NCBI GenBank assembly: GCA_024336345.1
Contig: JANFOG010000007.1
Location: 186,001-250,000, forward strand
DNA length: 64,000 nucleotides
Reading direction: 5' to 3'
Origin: Mariannaea sp. PMI_226
Lineage: Eukaryota; Ascomycota; Sordariomycetes; Hypocreales; Nectriaceae
Positions 43,378-54,602 of the stretch are shown here, piece by piece (within the stretch, counting starts at the first letter, position 1; each line of letters begins with the position of its first letter). Under the pieces are notes generated by a model, which had not been told where the DNA came from, searched no databases, and saw only the letters and a list, made by a program, of their open reading frames with translations. A program made the position numbers and the translations under genes.

Positions 43378-46300
43378 TGAAGGGTGTTTGGGAATTTCTA
43401 TTCTGGCGTTATCATGGCGAACAAATGTTCTTTTATTTATTTGGCAGAAGGGCAAGCGGCTTTTAGGGACCAGGGTTGTAGTATGATGGCCTCCTTTCGA
43501 ATATTTGTGTTATACATATATACATGTGTGTTTGGTATGGGGGACGGAGGGAAAACATGAAAATAAAACATCTTAAAGAACTGACAACAACTTAAAATTA
43601 TCTATCATGTTGCCATCCGCCATTGGACTCTGTCTTCTGGGTTGCATAGTAAAAGCTTGGTTGGTGCATATGTGTACATTCCACGGAGCAAAAACAGACA
43701 AAGAAAATAACAGAACAAACGGAACAATGCCTGAAGCTAAAACAGCTTTTTTTTTTATTCGTTCAGGTTTGTTCCATTCAGTAGGACGATAATTCAGTAG
43801 GACGATAACTATTCCCGATTCTTCTCATGTTTGTATCAAGAGCTTGAGCTCAGAGCGCGGAAGCTACTTCAGCTCGATACTCCAAAGTCTCCGTGCTTGA
43901 ATGACACCGCCCCACGTGGGCTCTGAAGACGGAAGATGGTGGATAATAGTCGGTACCCTTTCTATGGATATGTATTGCAATTGGCTCCACAAAGTCGTAG
44001 ACCGGAGGCGGGACGGCCGTGTGTATCAAGTCGGGATTTTGGTTCCGGCCATTGGCGTTGGACGGATTTGCGGCTACCATTTGGAGGTTGATGGATAGTT
44101 GACCCGCCTGAGGTGGAGTGAATAGAGGAGAGCTGAAAGTATGGGATGACCAACAAGGAGACTCGTTCTCATGGAGGACATTAGGAGCTATTCTAAGACA
44201 CCATGTGCCAAATTGTTTCAAAGCTCTTCTCTCATCAGGGGGTTTGTACCTAGAATGGCGGACAAGTACTAGAGTCTAAAGCCCTAGTGCCATTTTATAG
44301 GACCAAGAGTCGTAACCAACATCCAATGAGACAAGTTTATATACCACCTATGGTAGGCATTCATTAACCAGGGAGGCAAGTTCGCCTAATCAATCTACGG
44401 CTATGTAATGTAATACACAAGTTGGTGAGCCAGTACTGTGACATGAAGCGCAAGGTGCAACATTCGAAAGACAAGGGTTGATAAACGCCTCCCAGACGGA
44501 CATTTAGGACATCTTCCCATGTGAGACAAACCCGAACAAACAGATCGAGAAGGGTCCTGGCAGGGCAAGACATAGGTTGACGGGATCGCCTCAGACATGC
44601 ATGCGTGCATGGGTCGCACGGAGCATTGGCCAGATCGATTATGTACATGGTACATTGACTTGCTGGTCAATACATCCTGTACCTGTGTTGTGCGGTATGC
44701 TAACCAGCTGCGGTTCCGACATATTACGCCGAATGGGGATACTATGTAAAAAAAAAAAGGCGGAGTGTGTGTGTCGAGATAGGTAAGTCGAAGTTGGGTG
44801 GTAGTATTTGTGGTTGGGCTTGGGGCTTGGGGGTGAAAATGGCTCAGAGAATGCTGCAAGCAACGCGCCCGCCCAGCATGCAGGCTATCAGGAAAGATTT
44901 TGATTCTGGGAGATGTCTGGACCCCTGAAGAGATAAAACCTCACAAAAGAGCAGCCAGTGAAAGAAAAAGACGTGGATGCAGATGCAACCTGACGCCCAC
45001 GTTTGGCAGTTCGAGTCGGTGGATGGATAAGAAAGATGGCGGTCGGCCCGCGGCGTGGTTGCATTCCGCAGCACAGGGTAGGGTAGGGGAGGGTAGGGGA
45101 GGGTAGGTAGCTACCTAAAGGCATGGTGCAGACATCTGAGCAATGTACGTCAGGGCGGTGATAAAGTCCAGTTACGGTACTTAGCTTCGATGCACCGCCT
45201 GGTGCCAAAATTGCGAATGCTTATCTGTTTTGAGGAAGTGGATTTAGTGGAAATTGGGCAGCTCCAGGGGATATGCTGCAGATTGACACCACCCGGGAGC
45301 TAAGCCGGGTGTTGGCCGAATTTCTTCTAACGGTGTTTCGTTCCGACTATGTATGTTTTTTCTTCTCTTCGTTTGAGTGGATACAAGGATGTCTTCGGTT
45401 GGTGTGGCTGCTCTTGCTTGTGGGAATGCAAGTCTTTACAAGCAAAGGCGTTGTTTGTGTGAGGCGAAGGCCACCAATCAGTGGTTTGTGATGACCTGAG
45501 CAAAGGTCATCATTGAAGTGGCCAAGATACTCCATATAAGTGATCTTCACGTTGTGAATGTGGGCGGCTGAAGAAAAAGACTGAAAGAAAAAAGAAAAGA
45601 AAAAAGACAAGAAGAGAGGACAGAGAAGATACTGGCCAGTTAAACTAGCCATGTCACACCCGGGCAGAAGCCTTGATTGCTCGCTGGTGCGGCTGCAAAT
45701 GCACAAGATATGCAAGTCGGGAGTTGCAGGTACCAAGCATCCTACATCCAGCAACAAGCCACCCCCCTGAACCCTTACTGTAGGGTATCATCCAACCAAT
45801 TGATGCCGTCATGGCTATCCCAAGAGTTACCGTTGTTGCCCGACGGCTTGAGCTCCCTCATTCAACCATACAGCTCCCAAGAAAGGGTCCAGTCTAGCAG
45901 TCTAGGTGCGCGTATTTAACCGTCTTTTCCAACTCTGGAAAGTAGATTTCCTAGTTGAGAAGACTCTGGTAAAAGTCAAAGAGAAGACACATCACGAAAA
46001 GTCTCTACATGTTCAGAAAATTGCAAAACGTGGTCATCGCTGAACCAATCTTGTTTCATCAATCCCTGCTTACAGGTGGTGGTCCAGGCGCGTCATAACC
46101 TGGTCCTGTCAGAGACTTTGAATTTGTTTCCTAATTCATCTCACAATTTTTCTTGGTTCAAAAGGTACATGTGAGAAGGCTGGCCTCAAACAAGCCTCGG
46201 TGGGATCAAAAACGACATAGTGCTACTCCACGAGACAATTGCTTGATGGCCATCAGCTGTCAGCCAGGACAGGTCACGCTTAGCCAAGTCAATTGAATCA

Positions 46301-47206
46301 TTAGCTTTTTGTTTCCTTTACGTAGAGGTCATTTAGATTGTGCCCCTCCCCCTCCCTCCCTTACTACCCCTCCCCCGCCATTCCCCTAGCCTGTTGCTAT
46401 CCCTGCGAGAGGATACAGATCACATCGAAGCACAAAACATACGACAGGCCCGTGACAAATGGGATCGGTGAGTCTAAGGTCACTGTTGGCTGGCCCGCAT
46501 CGCAAAAAGAAGTTGTCATAATAGTATAACGGTCCTCGCACTTTGGGTCTACGCGATCACTAATGATGACTCTAGCTTTGTAGTGTAGGTGGTTTACCAT
46601 ATTCACTGGATCCGTTGTTTTTTGGGGGGTGATATAAGCCCATAGTAGTGAAAATAAAGAAGAACCGAGTACTGGCGTTATTATTGCAGAATAGGACCGA
46701 ATCACATCTTGAGCAGCCCTTATCGCCTACTCGATATGTGTGCACATGAAGCCGTCCGGCCGACAGCCATGGAGTGCCCATCGGTACCTGATTGTCAACT
46801 GCAGTCTTCTTCTCTGGGCCGAAACTCTTGCATGTGCATCCTGGTCTTCTGTGAAGAGAGCCTTATCCCGACAACGTCCCGTGGTTCCGACGGGCGCTCT
46901 AACTTGCTGCCGATCATCGAGGTTTTTGTGACGGAGCTGTGTGTGTGGACGAGGTAACTACGGCGTGCAGGATTATTCAGTTTTATAATAGACCACCTTG
47001 ACATATGAACCCCCGTCATCCCCCCTTGCTCGAAGCCCTCAAAAAATTTTCCTTTTCATTTTTCAGATCAACAATTATCAGCACAGCACAGCACAATACA
47101 GTACAGCACATCTTCTTATATACTATCACGTTTATCTTAAGAGGACCTTTCTCAATCTCCAGCTCCAAACGGCTCTGCTAAGTGGACCCCCCAAGCTCTA
47201 TCAAAA
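43378..47206. other. Gene-poor intergenic region, 3.8 kb
   Basis: No supported gene. It contains a T9 run near 43750, an A run near 44748 and a G-rich tandem stretch at 45076-45107. The last few hundred bases lead into the trehalose gene and include repeated CAGCACA motifs (47080-47110). A 123-codon frame at 44221-43850 (-) is unrecognised. Confidence 0.45.
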
Positions 47207-50200
47207 ATGGACGATTTATCCAATTCCGGCAAGACACTGGGTGCCAAACCAGTGCAAGGTACCTGTACCTCCACCTCTCCCAGCCTGGACCGGGACCAGA
47301 GCCAGAACCAGAACCAGCACCAGCCCCAGTTCCTTCGCGACCAGAAGCTGCCCCAGCTGGGCGTCGGCACCCACAGGAGGTACCTCCAGCAGATACTGCG
47401 CTTCCCTTGGCGGCGGCGCCAGCAACGAAACGACCAAGTATCGCCGAAACCGCCCGGCCCGACTAAGACGACTAAGACGGAGACTGGCCTCAACGCCGTC
47501 ACCGTCACCAATAACGTCACCATTTGTACTCCGTCCTCTCCGTCTTCCTCTTCTTCCACCTCGACCTCCTCTACCTCGTCCACCTCCGCCGTCGCCTCCG
47601 CTTCCTCTCTCACCCCGCCTGTTTCCTCCCTGACGACTTCTTTGTTGACTGTCGGCGACTCAAACCTCTCCAATCGACCGCCGTCTTCTGCGCCGTCGAC
47701 TCCTCCGTCCTTCAAAGAGAAAGAGACCGCTGCCACCACCAGTCATCACCGCAATCACGACGACTTCTCCTCCCCGCCTCCCCCTTTTGCTCTAGACGAG
47801 GCCTATAACAACGAATCCCGCTCCAGTCCAAACTACGATTGCTTTCCTACCTTGTGCGAGACCCCATTGGCGGTAGAGAACATCCCCGTCAAAATGGCGT
47901 CTACTTCGTCTCTTCCCAACAACACCCCTAATCCCACTGCCGCCTCTGCTGCGCGCCGTCGCGAGTCGCTGTCCGAGATCCGTGCTGCCAATCCCGACCT
48001 GGCTTTGAGCGGCAACATTATCTCGGCAACCTTTAGCACGCCGCATACTTTTAGCTATCGCAAAGGCGGCGACTGGGTGAGTTTTTGTCCCCCTTGTACC
48101 TCGTTGCGTGCCACAGTCTGTCAGAGCTCCCAGCTCTCCCCTCCCCCCCTCGTTCTCCCAAAAACGCACACCCCCACCCCCTCATCTTTATATTTCTGAG
48201 CACATGCTTTCCCAACTTTCGACGCTCAACCATGCATCCCAATCTAACATGTGAACTCCCCTCCAGGACCTCAAACCTCGTCGTGGTCAATCCGCTCTTC
48301 TCGACTCTTTCGCATACCTTTCGTCCGATGCTACCCCATGGAGTCATACCGTCGTCGCTTGGACCGGCGAGATTGAGGCACCTGTGGAGGAGGCCAAGGT
48401 AGCAACACCCGCACCCAACACTCTCGGTGTCTCCTCTCTCAACGCACTTTCTGCACCTGTACCCCTTGACGCAAACACTCGTTTGCCGACACCTCCTCCC
48501 AACGATGGTCTCTGGATTCCCCGTCAGGACCAAGAGCGACTCGAATATCAATTGTCTCACAACAAGACGATCCGCACATACCCAGTTTGGCTCGCCGACG
48601 AGACCGAGGCCAACCACGATGGTATCCTTCTCAAGGATCAGGGTCGCTGGCGACGCTATGCCGAGTATGACCTCTACTCTCTACTCCACTACAAGCAGCA
48701 TGAGCCTACCGATGGCCGCAGCGAGCGGATTCAGTGGGCGGATTATTATCGAATGAACCAAAAGTTCGCTCATAAGATCATAGAGGTCTACAAGCCAGGC
48801 GATATTGTTGTGGTCCATGATTACTTCCTCATGCTGCTTCCTAGCATGCTGCGCCAGCGTGTGCCCAACATGTACATCTCATTTTTCCTCCACTCTCCGT
48901 TCCCGAGCAGCGAGTTTCTGCGTTGTCTGCCTCGGCGCAGGGAGATTCTCGAGGGTGTTCTTGGCGCAAATCTTATTGGCTTCCAGTCCTACAGCTACTC
49001 GCGTCACTTCCTAAGCTGCTGTACTCGCATTCTCGGCTTTCCCTCCGACACGTTGGGAATTGATGCGTATGGCACCCGCGTGCAGGTTGGCGTTTTCCCC
49101 ATCGGTATTGACGCTGCGAAGGTTGAAAACTTTGCTTGGACTGCCGCGGTCAACGACAAGTTCAACGCCCTCAAGACGCTATATCGTGGCAAGAAGATTA
49201 TTGTCGGCCGAGACCGACTGGATAGTGTGAGAGGTGTGGCCCAAAAACTTCAAGCGTTTGAGCGCTTTCTGGAAATGTACCCAGAATGGAGGGAGAAAGT
49301 TGTTCTCATCCAGGTTACCTCACCGATCAGCGTCCAGCCGGAAAAGGAGGATCCGGATAACAAGGTGCCCAGTCGTGTTAATGAGCTTGTGATGCGCATC
49401 AATGGCTTGTACGGAAGCTTGGGCTTCTCTCCAGTCCAGCACTATCCTCAATACCTCGACCAGGACGAGTACTTTGCACTGTTGCGTGCTGGTGATATTG
49501 GCCTCATTACCTCTGTCCGAGATGGCATGAACACGACTAGCTTGGAGTACATTGTCTGCCAAAAAGAGACTCATGGCCCTCTGATCCTATCCGAGTTCAG
49601 TGGTACTGCAGGTAGTCTTGGTGATGCTATCCACATCAATCCTTGGGATCTCAGTGGCGTCGCGGAGAAGATTAATGCCGCGCTTGTCATGGCTGACGAT
49701 ACGCGCGAAGAGATGCAGTCGAGACTGTACCGCCACGTCACCGAGCACAACGTGCAAACGTGGATCAATAAGTTTATCCGCAAATTCTACAATGTCCTAG
49801 GTGACACCACTACTGCCAACTCCACCCCTCTACTAGATCGTGCGCTTCTTCTTGGCCAATATCAGGCTGCCAAGAAGCGTCTTTTCATGTTTGACTATGA
49901 TGGCACACTCACACCTATTGTTCGAGAACCTAGTGCTGCCGTACCCTCCGACCGTCTCCTTCGTACCCTGAAGCTTCTCGCAGCAGACCCTCAGAATGCC
50001 GTGTGGATCATTTCAGGTCGAGACCAAGACTTCCTGAAGCTGCACTTGGGCCACATCTCTGGCTTGGGTTTTTCTGCAGAACATGGTAGCTTCATGAAAA
50101 ACCCCGGTTCCGATACATGGGAGAACCTGGCGGAAAAGTTTGACATGGGTTGGCAGGCTGAAGTAATGGAAATTTTCCAAAAGTACACTGACAGGGTTCC

Positions 50201-50816
50201 CGGTATGTCGCCCACCACTGCAATGAAAGTCTCAGAGCTATTCACTAATTTAATCATAGGGTCATTCATCGAGAGAAAACGATGTGCCCTAACCTGGCAT
50301 TACCGTTTGGCCAACCCTGACCAGGGCATCCACATGTCGCGCGAATGCCACAAGGAACTAGAGTCCACTGTCGGAACCAAGTGGGATGTTGAAGTTATGC
50401 CTGGCAAGGCCAATGTCGAGGTGCGACCGACCTTTATCAATAAGGGCGAGATCGCTAAACAACTGATTACCACATACCACAACCCCAACCCCCAACAGAT
50501 GGAAATGGATCAAGCTCCAGGACCGATCGAATTTGCTCTTTGCATGGGTGATGATTTCACCGACGAGGACATGTTCCGCAGTCTTAATGCGGCATCTGGA
50601 ACCGTCCTCGATACAAACCACGTCTTCACTGTCACTATCGGCGCCAGCACCAAAGTGACGTTGGCCAAGTCGCATCTACTGGAACCAGAAGATGTGATTG
50701 AGTGCGTTGCGCTCCTTGCTGGGGTTGACGGCCCTGGAGCTTCACAGCGGTTGAGCGAAGTCAACCTCGGGGCCTTGAGTTCAGTGGCAGGCCACATCCC
50801 TGAAGAGAAGCTGTGA
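47207..50816 (+). CDS. Trehalose-6-phosphate synthase/phosphatase-family protein (Tps2/Tps3 type)
   Basis: Three exons, 47207-48076, 48267-50202 and 50260-50816, about 1120 residues. Intron 1 (GTGAGT...TCCAG) is phase 0 and joins RKGGDW to DLKPRRGQSA. Intron 2 is 57 nt and splices VPG to SFIERKRCALTWHYR. Residues 1-220 are low-complexity Ser/Thr/Gln/Pro-rich. The glycosyltransferase-20 domain covers about 385-815 (VVVHDYFLMLLPSMLRQRVP, VGRDRLDSVRG, SVRDGMNTTSLEYIV, LSEFSGTAGSL). The HAD trehalose-phosphatase domain has the nucleophile motif DYDGT at about 833, SGRDQDF and GDDFTDED at about 1032, so it should be able to dephosphorylate trehalose-6-phosphate. Length and the long N-terminus fit Tps3/Tsl1-like regulatory subunits, while the intact phosphatase motifs fit Tps2. 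It should act in the cytosolic trehalose synthase complex in stress and spore metabolism. Confidence 0.9.
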
Positions 50817-51723
50817 TGAAAGACCAATCAGCAAAGGATAGAAAAGCAATCAACGAAGATGGCACCAGGACGATAGAGACATGATCAAATCATCATCATC
50901 AAGAGCTATTTCGCTCATGGAGTTTTTTTTCGCAAGAAACGTGGACCGCGTTGAACCCAATAGACACAAAAAGGAAGAAGGGCACATTGTGCGGGACTGA
51001 GTGGGATACAAAGACAGGGGAGCCAGTGTATTGCAGGAGTGGTAGCACGCATGAGACGAAGGACAGCACAACTTCTGGACATGAACACAGGGGAAACCAA
51101 TTTTATTCTAGAGTCGTTAATACAATCGACATGTAACGATGAATATGAAATATGCCACTAAGATGTTTCCTTACTCGCATAATGGGTTCTTCACTTGCAT
51201 GTAGATTTGTAACCGATTGTTATTGTTTTGAGAATCCCCTCACCAACACTCTTCCCCTTATATGTTTTCTCTTGTCACATTTTTTCCTTTCTGCGAACTG
51301 CACACCAATACTCAGCTAGAAATTCCATAAGCTTTCTTATAGTTGTCCCGAGTGCCATCGTTGTGCTTTTCTGAATAATGGGCAAGGCTAGAGTGTAGTT
51401 TTCAGTTTGCGCACAAGCGTCCTGGTATGGTATTCACTTGTGTCATTGGTATGACTTGCATACCCTAGACAGAGGTGACAGCAAAACTCTTTAGAGACTC
51501 GATTCGTCGGTCCTCTCAGTACCATGACCTCTGTACTAATAAAGTATTGAACATACTGAAATCATGAAATGCTATGTTCTGACATGATAATTTTACTCAG
51601 GAACGAGAAAAAGAGAGTCGCCGTTTCAAAAAAGTCGCCGGCATGCGTCGTTTAGTTGTGCCGACGTAGCATTGCCAATGTCTCAATATCTATGTCTGGA
51701 TCTATATAAAACCTTTCGCTGAA
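50817..51723. other. Convergent intergenic region
   Basis: 3' region between the trehalose gene (+) and the fusion enzyme gene (-). No gene seen. Confidence 0.45.
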
Positions 51724-54048
51724 TTATTTACAAAACTCTTTTGCAATATCTGTCAAAGCCTCTGCAACTGTTTTCACCGAATGTATGTCCACCCATTCCT
51801 CCTTCGCATGCAGTCCCTCACCCTTCGGTCCCCAAAGCAGGCTTGGAATATTCTTCTCCGCCAACAAAGCGCAATCCGTCCAGTATGGTGCCCCGGAAAC
51901 GGTCGCTTTCTTTCCAACCGCCTTGCTAACATGCTTGCTCACAAGCGATGCGAAGGGGTCGTCAAGAGGAAGCTTGAAGGGAGGGCGGGAAAAAGTGACG
52001 GCTACTTCGGCTTTGAAGTTGGGGACTTCCTTTGCGAGCTTGTCCAGAATGTCTTGGATCTCTTGTCTTACACTTTGAGGAGATTCGCCTGCCACCGTGC
52101 GCCGCTCGAGAGAGATGCGGCAGAGAGCTGGGTACGACGATACCTCCTCGCCACCCTTGATGATTGATGCGTGGACTGTCCCTGTTCCCACCGTAGGGTC
52201 AGCAGGACCGTCTAGCAACCGTTGAGCATAGCGGTCCAGCTCGGTGAGGAAGTAACCGGCTTTGCAAATGGCGTCAATTCCGAGATCCGCTCTGGACCCG
52301 TGGGATGCGAGGCCGTGGACGGTGACATCAAGCCAGACGAAACCCTTGTGTGCGTGAATAATCTCCAGATCGGTTGGTTCCGTCACGATGGCTGCATCTG
52401 CTCTCCATCCCGCATCGAGCACGTCTTGAGTCCCGATGCTCACGTCTTCCTCATCAGCGACGCCGGCGAAGATGACGTCCCCACGCAAACCGAGTTTCTT
52501 CGCGTTGGCCAAGGCGATCATGATTGCGGCCACGCCGCCCTTCATATCCGCGGCACCACGGCCATAGAGCCTATCGTTCTCAATCTTACCGCTGAGAGGA
52601 TCGTCTTCATAACCCACGAGGGTCACTGTATCGACGTGGCCGTTGAGCAGGAGGCTCTTGCCACCACCTGATCCACGAGCGACACCGACAACCGACGGTC
52701 GTCCCTTTTTGGGCTCGATCCAGTATCGTTCGATGTCGCGGTGCTCTAACCAAGCGGATATGTAAGTGGCAATAGCGACCTCGCCTGGCCCAGGCATGGA
52801 TCCTAGTGATGGATTGGCAGAATTGATCTGGACCAAAGTTTGGGTCAACACAATGGGATCGTCGCTGGACACATCAAGTGGAACGGTATAGTCTCGATTG
52901 CCTTCTGTACAAAGGAGAACAATCACAGAGTTCTCGTTCAGGCCGAGGGTAGCTTTATCTGACTTGGTTAATCGTCGAAGGGCGGCAAGCGGCGCAGAAC
53001 CGCATGGGCCAGCGGATATTCCGAGTGACTGCAGATAGAGAGCAGACTGGTGAGACTCGAAGTCAGAGACTGTAATGCTGGCTTCAACCCCTGCCTTGAG
53101 AAGAGGCCAGGCGATAGACGAGGGGGTGCCGCAGTCCAGACCGGCCATGATTGTCGGCGTAGTTTGCTGAGGAGTGAATTCCCCTCGTGAGAGGCTCTTC
53201 CATAGACAAGCGGCTGTATCCGGTTCTACTGTCATGACAGATGCAGAGCTGCCTTCTCTCTTGAAGTGAGAGACTACAGCTTGCGCGAACGAGCCCACAC
53301 CAACCGGTGCAATAACTAGATCGGCCTGTTCACCTTGAAGCTGCAAGTCCACTTCGCGCAGCATGGTGAGATAGCCGTCGACAATCCACTTCGAAATTTT
53401 ATATTAGCTATGGTTCTTCTGGTAGGATGTAAGCACGAGTAGGGTAGGCCGACTCACCTGAGGAACATCGCGATAGTCGCCAAAGGCAAAATCTTGGATG
53501 AGAGTGCCTCCATCTCGCTGTGAGGAAGCATGAGCCTCCAAGACAGCATCGTCATATGTCCCAGAAGAGACAACAACTGCTGCGCCTTCAGATCGAATGA
53601 GCTCAATAGTGGTCTCCTCCATTGTGGCGGGGACATGGATTTCGGCTGGAATCGACAAGACTTTTGCCATTCGGGCCACAGCGCGGCCATGATTTCCGTC
53701 CGTGGCCGCGACGAGCGAAATTGTGTGCGAAGACACCTTTTTCTTGACAGTCTCCAAGTCCGAGTCTAGAGGAAGTCCCAGCTTTTGCGTTATGGCACGG
53801 AATGACCCCCATGAAGCACCGAGGATCTTGAAGGAGGGCAAGCCAAAACGATTGCTCTCGTTTTTGAGATATACAGAGCGGACGCCGACCTCCTTTGCGA
53901 CATCATCAAGGAGGATGAGTTCGGTTGGGTGATAGTCTGGTAACTGTTTGTGGAACTTGTCGACGAGCTCCTCATCAGAGGATGCTGGAGAGGTCCATGA
54001 TCTGGCCCCCGTGTTGAGATAGATGGCTCGAGGGGTGGCGCGAGTCAT
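51724..54048 (-). CDS. Fusion: diaminopropionate ammonia-lyase + M20 peptidase/deacylase
   Basis: Two exons, 54048-53458 and 53388-51724, about 751 residues. The 69-nt intron (GTGAGT...CGAAG) joins DVPQ to WIVDGY, a block conserved in diaminopropionate ammonia-lyase (DpaL). The lyase part (about 1-370) has the PLP lysine in NRFGLPSFKILGASWG (Lys about 74), the phosphate-binding area DGNHGRA and the C-terminal CTEGNRD. It should split 2,3-diaminopropionate into pyruvate and ammonia. The second half (about 390-751) is an ArgE/DapE/YgeY-type metallohydrolase: NGHVDTV (His ligand near 448), GRGAADMKGG, ADEED with the Glu pair, TEPTDL and C-terminal GEGLHAKEEW (His ligand), so all metal and catalytic positions look intact. 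An in-frame ATG at 54123 would add 25 residues; I prefer 54048 by comparison with DpaL. Probably cytosolic catabolism. Confidence 0.9.
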
Positions 54049-54602
54049 TGCTACGTCTGGTAGATGCGTAATGGGTTCGCAATGGAATATGACGCCGATC
54101 TGTGTTTTGCCTGGCCAATACAACGGAGAGTGATTTTAGACTTTCAGATAGAATGTCAGGATTCCTGTTAAGAAGGATTTACCGCAAAAATAAAAAACAA
54201 AGAAGAGGGAAATATGTGTTGTACAGAAATATATAGAATTTGTATGGAGTTGAACGCCCTCTATGTATATGGTATAAAAGCTTTGCGGGACTTGTCTTTC
54301 GGGTTGGTGATGCGCCTTCTCTGTACATGGTACTAGATTTTGGTGGTGGTGTACTTGCGAAACCACTAAGCTATGTACAGCAACTCACAGTGTTAATGAA
54401 GACTTGCATTTTTTCCTGTCACATAGGCCCAAAAGAATGAATTGATATTTAAAGTCGACATATACGACTGGACGCCGTGGAATGTATTACCTCAGCCTAA
54501 TTGTTGCTTGAGTTGACCTCCTCATCAAGCCAATGGTGATGATGCAGATAGGCAGGCTAGCAGGCGCGCGACCATGTGACTAAGCCGAACTCGCCCCGAA
54601 TT
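54049..54602. other. Divergent promoter region
   Basis: Short region between the fusion enzyme (-) and the homeobox-type factor (+); AT-rich in the middle. No other gene. Confidence 0.4.

Noticed and set aside
43850..44221. 123-codon minus-strand frame
   Set aside because: Composition is plausible, but there is no domain and no supporting neighbouring exon.
45076..45107. Telomere repeat
   Set aside because: GGGTA/GGGGA units are irregular and internal, and lack the TTAGGG unit of fungal telomeres.
46510..46570. tRNA-like stretch (TAGTATAACGG, then CTTTGGGT)
   Set aside because: It has D-arm-like and Pro-anticodon-like words, but no T-arm TTCGA element and no acceptor stem pairing. Coincidence or an unrecognisable remnant.
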